From Mixophyes australis (taxonomy: Eukaryota; Chordata; Amphibia; Anura; Limnodynastidae): 64,000 nucleotides of DNA. Under the pieces are notes generated by a model. It made no database searches. It was not told the DNA's origin and was given only the letters and a program-made list of their open reading frames with translations. Below, in pieces: positions 55,041 to 64,000 of this stretch. Every line of letters begins with the position of its first letter. Positions within the stretch are counted from its first letter, which is position 1. A program made the position numbers and the translations under genes. The DNA is taken from positions 90,478,918 to 90,542,917 of the forward strand of contig JAVHZZ010000003.1 in NCBI GenBank assembly GCA_036250195.1, read 5' to 3'.

Positions 55041-56508
55041 CTACAAATCTTAATTTTATTTAACAAGTTGCATGTAATGAATCATAATTCCTAAACCTAT
55101 TTTGATCAATAACTGTTTATTTAATACACAGTATTTTCTGACTCCTATTTTCATGCATTCTAACATTGTTGAAAGGCAAGTGACAGTCATGGGTGACTGC
55201 AATTGTGTTGTTATGCGGCTTTATTTTGAGGTGCTGTGCCATGCTCTATAATCCTATACACACATATAGTGATTTTTAAATCTGGAGGAGAAAGATTGTG
55301 AAGCAGATTTACAGTAGGCCACATTAAGAAACTGTACAAGAGCTTTTTTCCTTATATTTGTAATGACACATGGATTTTAGTCACCCATGAGAGATAAATT
55401 GTTTACCTTATCACTATTTCTAAATATAGTAATTCCAGGTTATAAGTATATAAGATTATGAGCTCAAAATGTCAGTCCAAACTATGCCTACACAAGGACT
55501 AACATTTGAAAAAAAATGTTGTTCTTTTTAATGAACTCACATACCATATCACCTGTCAATACTTATCACGCACACTAACAAATATGTGTCTCTTTTGCAG
55601 GAAATCATGACCAAGCTCAGATCCAGAGGGGTCACATGACAATGAATATCTTTGTTTTCCTTTGTATTATCATATGTTGCAGACCGTAACTTCTACAATA
55701 CATTTTTGGGTCCTCCAGTTCTATTACACTTTCTATACACTCCTTCTGTTTTGGGTCTACATTAATCCTATTTCAAGCATTTTTGCATGCTTCCTCTTTA
55801 TGTTAGTTATCTACATCTGACTTGGCTGTTTGACTATTTTTCTCCTCCTTTGTTCACTGGACTCTTTTTTCCGTTTCAATTCTTTGAGGAAACTTTTCTC
55901 ATTTCTTTCTGGACGTTGACATTCAGCTATGTAATCCCTAACATATTATATTTTCAATAACTTAGATTAGCCATTTTATTTCTAAAGACAAGCCAGAAGT
56001 GCCACCATTTGATTTGTATGTCTGAGGTTATAGATAATAGGCAAGCAGAGGGTTCCCTTGCTCTCCCTCTGGTGTTGCAGGTTTCTTGGACATTACTCAA
56101 CAAAGACACCACATGATTCAGAATAGTTGCAGGCACTACATAGGAGAGATACTATTCTACTAAAAACACATTTTCCGTAAGCACACCTAGGAAAGAGGTG
56201 TTATATACAGACAACTAAATGGTGTCTCTTTTACATACATATCATTTTTAAAACATTTAAACAGGGTACCTCATTCAGTCTGTATTGGTAATAGTTGCTA
56301 CCACCTCTTATAATACGACAAGCTTTGTGTTTGCACTAACAAGGGTACTCTCCTGCAGGCACAGTGGTTGTTACCCTGTTGAGGTATGATTCTCTAGAGC
56401 TGTTAATCTGCTGTTATTGGTCATAACAGCCCTGATCTAGTACATTCCTTTTAAGAATTAAATGACCATTTTTTACTTCATTTTCCTTCTGCAGACCAGC
56501 ATCATACA
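55041..56508. other. No recognised content
   Basis: AT-rich sequence with no gene or repeat that I can support. Confidence 0.4.
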
Positions 56509-56516
56509 TTCAAAAA

Positions 56517-56673
56517 CAGAGATGAAACTAGGGAGCTGTAGGCCCCGAGGCGGGGAGGCGGAGAGGAGGGAACCGGGGCCCCCAACCCTTTGCATCTACC
56601 ATGCAGTGGGCCCCATTATCTCCATGGGCCCAGGTGCACTGCACCTGCTGCAGCAATGGTAGTTCCGCCACTG
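56517..56673. mobile_element. hAT MITE, 157 bp
   Basis: Exact 8-bp duplication TTCAAAAA on both sides (56509-56516 and 56674-56681). Ends CAGAGATGAAACTA and the complement of TAGTTCCGCCACTG form the inverted repeat. GC-rich interior (AGGCCCCGAGGCGGGGAG). An open frame across it is spurious. Confidence 0.93.
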
Positions 56674-56811
56674 TTCAAAAAGCTAGCAGTCAATTAGAAA
56701 ACATCTTAGAAAACATATTTCCCTCCAAAGATACTCAAAATAAATTGAATTGGATCAAAGATATGGAATGCATGTGATTCAACATACAGGTTATCCAAGT
56801 GCACTTAGGGG

Positions 56812-56850
56812 GGTTTCCTATTGCCCAGAACCCCCCACCAAAACCACATC
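56812..56850. mobile_element. Fragment of the 29.63-kb hAT MITE family
   Basis: GGGGGGTTTCCTATTGCCCAG and the following GAACCCCCCACC resemble the left end of the MITE at 29630-29924. Confidence 0.45.
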
Positions 56851-56994
56851 TGTCTTAAATTGATCTGCTGGGAAACTATTCTATCTCTGAAAATGATGTA
56901 CTGAGTGTAAAGTGATCGGCTATTGATTAACCTAACACTTTTTTGTTATGTCTGTTTATTTGAATAGACAGGCATCAGTGAATTAGCCCCAATA

Positions 56995-57115
56995 AAGAAC
57001 CTACACTCTGCTCTGCTCCTCCCGGTCACTGAAATACAGCATTGTGATGTGAAACTTCTGGGACTGGGAGGAGCAGGGCAGAGAGTGGAGGCTTCCTAAT
57101 GAGTGTAATTCACCC
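56995..57115. repeat. Small inverted repeat
   Basis: CTCTGCTCTGCTCCTCCC at about 57006-57024 pairs with GGGAGGAGCAGGGCAGAG at about 57067-57084, with a 42-base spacer. Possibly the core of another MITE. Confidence 0.6.
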
Positions 57116-57319
57116 ATATGTCAGTAATGCCTTCTTATTGGAAGGAAAAAGAAAGATTAAAGTGACAGATTATTGATTAGCCTATCTCCTTACAGTCATT
57201 ACTGCTTCTTCCAATCTTCCAACAGACTGCAAAATCTCCCAAGTATGATAGAACATCCCTACCTCTCTTACACAGTGTGAGGTGGGATAGAAATCTTAAT
57301 ACCACACTTTCTCAACACA

Positions 57320-57503
57320 TACCTCCCAACAAATCTGTCCCCAGCAGCGGGAGAGAGGGCAAGACCATGTCACACTGGGGGCAGGGCCACATTGTGGTGG
57401 GGGCATGGCCTCACACCCAGAGGGTTGCCTAGTGCAGTCAGAACAGCTGGACAGAGCCCTAAGATCAGAATTGTCCCACAGAAACCAGGACAGTTGGGAG
57501 GTA
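57320..57503. mobile_element. MITE with TACCTCCCAAC ends
   Basis: Ends TACCTCCCAAC (57320) and GTTGGGAGGTA (57503) are perfect inverted repeats with TA at the very tips, as in Tc1/mariner-type elements. 184 bp, GC-rich, with GGGGCAGGGCCAC and GGGGGCATGGCC motifs. Non-coding. Confidence 0.8.
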
Positions 57504-58240
57504 TGCCAGCATATTAACCCTATACCTGTCATGACAGCAATTGCACCTTTGGGCCAATTTCAAAGACCAGTCATGTAGCACAGGAATTTAATTAATATCA
57601 CAGAAGCAGAAAGGTAATTTCTAATTGTTTAGATTAATTGTTAAATTTAATATGAAATGAGGGATTATGCGGTATTGGAGATTTTTACATTAATTTTGAG
57701 CTATTTGATGGGTCATATTTTCGATTGTCATTATCAGGGGTTATATATTAATTTCGAGTGGATTATATTCACGTGAGGTGGGTTAAAATGAAAACTGGAT
57801 TTACATTTGAATTGTTCAGTCATTATTTGGGGATATATATCACTTAAGAGGGGGTTATATTTATGGTGTTCAATAAAAATAAAATTGAATAAAGTATTTT
57901 TTCATTATAACCATAATGAGATGGTGATAACAGAAAAAGGATTGCGGTTGTAATTGTACCACTGCAATCCTTGATAAATAGGATTCCCCATGCTTTCCAT
58001 GGCAAAGCAATCGCCAACAAAATCGCCAGCTGTACACACTTGATGTATAGGATGAAGCTACATAATCATCAAAAACACCAGCCAGCCATAGGGCTTTTCA
58101 CTTTTATAAACAGAACTTAGTGGTATCTCTTGTAACTGTATAAGGATTGTCCACTGGAGAGTTTTAGAGTTGTACTCCATTTGGAACACAGCTTGAAGAA
58201 TCGCTGTTATGGCGAGTATGTAATACCATACATACAAATA
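57504..58240. other. No recognised content
   Basis: AT-rich, nothing supported. Confidence 0.4.
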
Positions 58241-58369
58241 CATACATATAAATTAATTGGCACCAGCCTAAACTGATCCTGGTATGTGTATGTTTGTGTG
58301 TTTATTGTGGGAAGTTTTTTTTCTTTTTTCTGAAGGAATTTAGAAATCCCCTCTATATATTTTACATTT

Positions 58370-59325
58370 GACCCAAGGATCAATTAAATGTGGCATGGAT
58401 TCCATGGACATGAAAAACAGTAACTCAGCCACAAAATGAAAGAACACGTAAAATCACAAAGCAGGGTCAATCACTGCTAAGACGCATGTTGCGTAAAAGT
58501 CACCAATGCTCTGCTGATATCTGAAGAGTTCTGAACTGCCACTGGCATTAATGTAAGCATAAAAACTGTGCAGCAGAAACCTAATGGAACTGTTTTTTAT
58601 GGCTGAGCAGCTGCATGCAAGCCTCACATCTCCAAAACCAATGTCAAGCATCGGATGGTTGGTGTAAAGCACATCGACACTGGACTGTGGAGCAGTGGAA
58701 ACATGTTCTGTGGCATGAAAAATCATGCTTCTCTGGCAGTCAGATGGGCGACTGCGAAGTTTGGCGGAGGGGGGATTATAGTTTGAGGCTGTTTTTTAGG
58801 GTTTTGGCTAGGCCCCTTATCTCCAGTGAAGGGCAATCTAAATGGTTCAGCATAACAAGTAATTTTGGACAATGCTATACTTCCAACTTTATGGCAACAG
58901 TTTGGGGAAGGCCCTTTTTTATTCTAACATGATTGTGCCTCGGTGCACAAAACAAGTACTACAAAGACATGGTTTGATGAGTTCGGTGTGGAAGAACTTG
59001 ACAGTGCCCTGAACTCAACGCCATCAAACAACTTTGGGATGAACTGGAATGGAAATTGCAAGCCAGGCCTTCTCATCCAACATCAGTGCCTGACCTCATA
59101 AATACTCTACAGAGTGAATGAGCACAAATTCCTACAGAAAGACTCACCATCTTGTGGAAAGCCTTACAAGAAGAGTGGAAGTGGTTCTCACTACAAAAGG
59201 TGGACCAACTCCATATTAAAATTTATGTATTTAAATACAATGTCATTACAGTCCCTGTTGGTGTCATGGTCAAACGTCTGAATATTTTTTGTCTATATAG
59301 TGTATATTACCATCTGTTTAAATCT
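58370..59325 (+). mobile_element. Tc1-like transposon relic
   Basis: Contains a broken Tc1 transposase on the plus strand and ends with GTCTATATAGTGTATA near 59305, a typical Tc1 3' terminal sequence. The left terminus is not clear. Confidence 0.75.
58450..59215 (+). pseudogene. Tc1-like transposase, broken
   Basis: The N-terminal DNA-binding part gives VTNALLISEEF-like and AAACKPHISKTNVKHRM (about 58490-58650). Then the frame shifts: HRHWTVEQWKHVLWHEKSCF at 58660-58730 shows that the first catalytic Asp is replaced (WHEKS instead of a WSDES-type motif). GGGGIIV and GCFLGFWLGPLSPVKGNLNG follow after another shift, then AILPTLWQQFGEGPFLF, a stop, and HDCASVHK with the second Asp (about 58930). 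The third acidic block is unrecognisable (about 59010-59040). It differs from the minus-strand Tc1 at 4.5-5.3 kb, so two Tc1 lineages are present. Not functional. Confidence 0.88.
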
Positions 59326-60099
59326 CTTGCAATGGTGCATCCAAAGTGCAGCCACTGCACAAATATTTTCTCTTCCTTGCTCTCATCTCCGTCTCTTCTG
59401 GTCTCATATTCTCTTCTGATTTCATAGTTTTTCCATCTATCTTTTTTGTCATATCCATCTTCAGAAACATAACTAGACATTTCCGAGCCCTAGACGAGAG
59501 AAAGGTCACTGGTGCCGCTCATTTTGGTGGGAAAGTTAGTATGTCATGCCATTTGATTGAACTTAATAGCCCCAACTATTTATTATCTGGTATATAGTGC
59601 CACCATATTATACAGTTCTCTGCAAATAATATTTTATCATTCAATTCAATCCCTGCGCCATAGCACCTTACAGTATTAATTTCCTACCACAAAAACACAC
59701 ACACACAAGGGTCCATTTTTGTCAGTAGCCAATTAGCCAACCATTTAGACTAGAAATGAATGTCTCATTGCTTTAAATTTTAGATTCACTGGGTCACTGA
59801 CAACAATCACTTTCAGATTTCCAACACTGTGCTGCTTCGGTGTACTTCATAATTTGAGTGATTAGTGGTTCAGAGGCACTTTGACTGTTATTGTCAAAAT
59901 AATCAAAGTGGATGAGCCACTCCTTGTCCAGATTATCATTGACATAGAGCAAGTCAGCCAGGGTCAGAACCAAGGAAGCTAGTTAATCACTTACTTCTGC
60001 CCCTGACTGCCTCACTCCCCATGCTTGATAATCTGAGTGTGGAGTGACTTAGGGGAGTTGCTCTGACTTCCACTTTGGGGTGGCTGCCAGTTATTCTTG
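59326..60099. other. No firm content; possible hAT trace at 59463-59520
   Basis: CATAACTAGACATTTCCGAGCCC resembles a common MITE end (20 bases: CATAACTAGACATTTCCGAG). No partner end found. Confidence 0.3.
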
Positions 60100-60245
60100 T
60101 AATTAGATCCCCATATTTAATACAGAGACTGCATGTTACATTAATAGTCACCACAATATATTAATAACCCCCACCAGTACCTACTTGACATTAATTTATA
60201 CCCCCAACGTAACACTAATACAATACCCACATTATATTAATATAT
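60100..60245. repeat. Degenerate ATTAATA / CCCCA repeat
   Basis: Irregular units with ATTAATA and CCCCAC phrases, loosely like the 40.2-kb minisatellite. Confidence 0.4.
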
Positions 60246-61776
60246 TGATGATGTCTCCCTTTTGTGTGGTCTCTTCACAACGGAAAGGGTGAAGAAGGAA
60301 TGAGGGGAGGAAAGGGGAAGGGAGGAAGAGGTATATTTGGCCCACAGCTGGCAGACATTTGTGACTTTAAGAGTAAGTTCCAAAAAATGTTGACACCATA
60401 GGCTGTGGCCTGGATCTAATCTTAAAGACCAGATAGTGTATATTGATTTTACATTAATTGTACACACTATTATCATTAAAATATTCATCCAAACTGGATA
60501 TATTAAAATATTACCATACTTCCCATAACAATTCCGGTAAAAAAATTATAAATCCATAACCAGCAGAGCACTCTATTTTCACATGTAGTTGACTTAACTA
60601 TATCAGTCATATGCATCTACTCAGCACCCTATAATGTGGCATATCATACACACAACAAGATAACAACACATGCTGTTACATATATCATCCACATCACATA
60701 TTCATAACTCCAAATATTTCATATAGGCCAAAAATACAATTTGTTTGGTGCTAGTAGTATGCATTCATGCAGACTCTCTGAGACAAAATATAATAAAACT
60801 AAATTTATTGTATACAACTATAAAACTGGCATAGTATTTCCTAACCTTATATAGATGGTGGTACAAAGTTATCTATGGTTCATGCATACAGTTCTCTACA
60901 ACACTGTGATGGGACCTAAAAGATGCTGGATATAGGAGTATTTCAAGCATAAACACAGTCTGCCTCCCAAGAAGAGGCACTTGTAAGTTACCCATACAAG
61001 TGAACAGCGTTCCATTTTATCACATACAATGCATGTATCAGGCACATACATTGGACTCAATATATTAGACACACTTAAATTTTCTGGGCAAGATGCACAA
61101 AGAAGAAACTATACAACTGAAAATGCAACATAAAAATTCTGGTGGATGTGGGGACACAGAGGCAGAATGTTGGTTCTGGGTGATTTCTGCTCCAGAACAG
61201 ATCAAAGTAAGTTTTGCAAGAATTGCATTTTTGTACAGAGCTCCAGTGTGCTGCTGTTAATATAACAATTTACACACTCTGCAGAGGAAGGGAAGGTGCA
61301 TAATAATCACAGACACACCCTCCTATCAGAAACCATGATCTTCTGCCCAGTGTTCAACTCTTTCCAGGACTACATGTGATTGGTTAGAAGAGTGGAGAGG
61401 TGGGATTAGGATTGCTGTGTGGTTGGTAGACAGATTTATTTAGCTCTGTTCAGATCGGAGGGAATGATTGATAAACTGACAGTAACAGTAAATGATAGGA
61501 GGAAAGGAGTTGGATCTCTGAAACAATACCATAAAATAGTGGCCAGTTGGCACCCTGGCTGGTGCCCCCCTCTGCTTTGCTCCCCAGGCATTGGCACATG
61601 TTGCAGGAAGCTCATGCTGCTGTGCCCATTAAAGGTGCTCTCATTCTGAGCATATGAAAAACCTATTATAGTTTGTCTTGCATCTGATTCTGGTTCTGAT
61701 TTCTGCATTGGACAGTAACTACTCTCTATGGATCCCTGTCTGCACTGACTTTTGCATTGGACTCAGGCTACTCTGT
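60246..61776. other. No recognised content
   Basis: No genes or repeat ends supported; short frames overlap on both strands. Confidence 0.4.
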
Positions 61777-61812
61777 GGGACTTTGCCACCCTGTGGGACT
61801 TTGCCACCCAGA
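61776..61812. repeat. Tandem duplication of an 18-bp unit
   Basis: TGTGGGACTTTGCCACCC occurs twice in direct succession. Confidence 0.9.
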
Positions 61813-61928
61813 CTCAGTATTGAACTTCGACTACTTCCTGGAGGGTGCATTAATATTGTGCAGACATAGGATCATTCTTTTTTCTGTTCTAGTGCTTTTT
61901 GGGACTGCTAAAGATGAAGACCACCACT

Positions 61929-61953
61929 AGTAATAATAATAATAATTATTAAT
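61929..61953. repeat. (TAA)n microsatellite
   Basis: About seven imperfect AAT/TAA units. Confidence 0.8.
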
Positions 61954-62104
61954 AGAGTGTGCCAGATACATCACTTTAAAGGCATAATTCTTATCATACA
62001 TGACCAATGCAACAAATTTAGCAGTACTTGAGATACTTGGACCACTCATTTTGAGGCTGATGACACGTCAACTTCACTTTATGCCTCTGAACCTAGGTTT
62101 GAGC

Positions 62105-62285
62105 CTTCCACACAGCTCAGGATTTATGTCTAGGTATGTTTAATAATAATTGTCGAACATGAAAAAACAGTATAATTTCCATCAGTGTACCCCCTTGGTT
62201 TCCTCTGTTTCCCATTTTCTCTTCTGTGTCTCATCCCATATTCCTTAATGAAAATTCAATAAAGTTTTCTTTAACAATAAGAAAT
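62105..62285 (+). mobile_element. Possible L1/Tx1-like 3' end
   Basis: Pyrimidine-rich TTTCCTCTGTTTCCCATTTT precedes TTCAATAAAGTTTTCTTTAA and an A-rich end at about 62255-62282, like the 3' tails near 0.7 and 49.77 kb. Confidence 0.4.
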
Positions 62286-63191
62286 ATCACTGAAAATCAA
62301 TAAACAACATTGATAAAAAAAAGAATGTAATCCAATTTTACCCAATCTATATTTTAGGATTCTTTGATTATGTTCTGTCAATTTCTTCCATCCTACAGTA
62401 TGATTGATTTTCAGTGCTGTGTTATTAATATTGCCACTTCTCAGTGGCAGTGAGATGTTTTTCCACTATGCATTTCACTCTCTCTTACTCTATTCAACTT
62501 CTTGCTTTATGTTATTACAGTCAAACTGGTTTGTGTGTCATTCATTTTCAGATAGCACTACATTTATTTAGTTATACAGCTTTGAAGTTTACTGAATCTC
62601 AAACAATAATCACAATCTCAAAAACAACAAGTTGTCATAAATGCACCCTGCTCTTGAGCAGCCCATGCCCATCAAAATACATGTTTGCACATATTCTGTA
62701 GATTGCTGCAAGTTGATTATCAAAGCAACTTAATTTGTGTGTTGTAATGCTCATGGGCATTTACACATACTCTTACATACTTACTTAATTGTCATTTTCT
62801 TTGGGATCTATATGCCATTAACAATGTTCTTTGTAATTCCTTACTATTCTGCAGTTGTGTTAGCCCATTTACTGAAAATGCATGCTTTCCAGCTGCCAGT
62901 GGTATAGCTAAAAATCTCCATGTCCTTCTTCTACACATGCTTTAATTTCTACGCCTAATAACACCCACTAGAATATTATATAGTCCTAAGACATATACCA
63001 TTTTAGCCTTAGGATTTTACAGTGTATTATATATTGTTCATGTAGTATGATACTATCAAGAATAATGTTATATACAACCTCATGACATTATATTTATACT
63101 GAAACTGAAACTATACATAAACTGATTGTATAAGAATTGTTTTGGAGTGGTATATACCAAATGTTATATAGAGTACTATCTTATATGACAA

Positions 63192-63194
<3 letters not shown>
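62286..63194. other. No recognised content
   Basis: AT-rich, nothing supported. Confidence 0.4.

Positions 63195-63249
<55 letters not shown>
63195..63249. repeat. (TA)n microsatellite
   Basis: About 27 TA units. Confidence 0.95.
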
Positions 63250-63252
<3 letters not shown>

Positions 63253-64000
63253 AGCTCCAAGAATAAAATCATACCTTTTATAAATATAGCATGCATACAA
63301 TATATTTACCATTCCTTGATCACGCCATCAGGTTTTTCCCCTCCATTACAAGATATCAGCAGTAGCAATATCAGCAGGTAGTCTTTGTCTTATGGAGGTG
63401 TTTTGTTATAAATCTCTGCTAAACGTCTTCATCATGTCAGCAATGCTGTGCACAGATAATTTTGAAGTTTTGGCATTTACAGATATGAGGGTCTCAAAAT
63501 GTCAAATACTAAAGCTCCAGACAAGTAGCACACATCGATTATGTGGAATTCCAGGAAAACACAGGTAAAACACAGTTGCAGGCTGGTGTAGTAGGAATGG
63601 TATTGTGAAAGCTATTTTGGCCTCTTCTGTTTTGACACTTATAACTACCATAATCTTGTACTGGTCCTTTATCCTTGATTCTGATTGATCTTGATTGACC
63701 TGTTTGTCTTCCATTCCACCTGTACAACTGCAGATTAAGCACTTTTCTTTGGGATAATTTGAAAACTCTTGTGTTTGTCTAAATAATAATGATGTGCTTG
63801 AACACCATTTTGCTACCACCCATTCATATAATCGTCTATGTTAGTGTGGGACTACATGAGACAACCAGTGCGCACAGCATGCTTGACAAAATGCAACTCA
63901 AAGCATGGCTCTCTCTCTGTATGCTCCATTTATGTATATGTCCATCAGTCACACTATACCTAGTAACTGTCCTATCTATGGTCCGGTCTTAAGGTAGCAA
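63250..64000. other. No recognised content; unassigned minus-strand frames
   Basis: Overlapping minus-strand open frames at 63502-63819 and 63539-63742 lack a recognisable domain. One contains DYGSYKC, which superficially recalls an immunoglobulin fold cysteine, but no other hallmark supports it. Confidence 0.35.

Noticed and set aside
3001..63249. CRISPR array or other regularly spaced repeats
   Set aside because: The repeats present are microsatellites, minisatellites and transposon ends; there is no repeat-spacer regularity and the genome is vertebrate.
63539..63819. Immunoglobulin-like exon suggested by DYGSYKC
   Set aside because: Only one short motif; no second cysteine strand, no splice sites in the right phase and a competing overlapping frame.

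Overview
The window reads as intergenic or intronic DNA from a large vertebrate genome, most likely an amphibian and probably a frog. It is AT-rich, and I found no convincing host gene, tRNA or rRNA. It is packed with transposable elements of a mix common in frogs: Tc1-like, hAT, Sola-like and small hairpin DNA elements, L2/CR1 and L1/Tx1 LINEs, Ty3 chromoviruses and class I endogenous retroviruses. Long (TA)n tracts and minisatellites fill much of the rest. The organism call is an inference from this composition. No prokaryotic features are present.

Layout. 0-2 kb: a retroelement-like 3' end, a 450-bp fold-back element and a small MITE. 3-5.5 kb: (TA)n tracts and a broken Tc1-like transposon on the minus strand. 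7.3-11.5 kb: an LTR retrotransposon with gag, protease and the integrase zinc finger but no reverse transcriptase; a hAT MITE sits in its 5' LTR and its 3' LTR has lost about 0.95 kb. 17-27.2 kb: a decayed class I endogenous retrovirus (proline-tRNA primer site, gag, pol, env fragments, 3' LTR), interrupted in env by a truncated minus-strand Ty3 chromovirus and a further unclassified block. 27.29-30.87 kb: a DNA transposon with ~470-bp terminal inverted repeats, a 4-bp AGTA target duplication and a decayed transposase matching the Sola-like family, itself hit by two hAT-type MITEs. 31.4-36.3 kb: L2/CR1 and L1/Tx1 LINE fragments. 38-46 kb: minisatellites, a fold-back, a SINE-like repeat and a CpG-bearing MITE. 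33.3, 44.2, 45.4 and 50.8 kb: four copies of one ~0.7-kb non-autonomous family. 56.5-59.3 kb: two short MITEs and a second Tc1-like transposase relic. The remainder is AT-rich sequence in which I recognise nothing, apart from a few stretches that could be conserved non-coding DNA.

The genes do not form a pathway. Each belongs to a separate mobile element, all the coding parts are broken, and the nesting gives a relative order of insertion. The most interesting structures are the Sola-like element with its nested insertions, the ERV/chromovirus nest, the RT-less LTR element, and the four-copy family whose terminal motif is shared with a near-perfect 330-bp palindrome.
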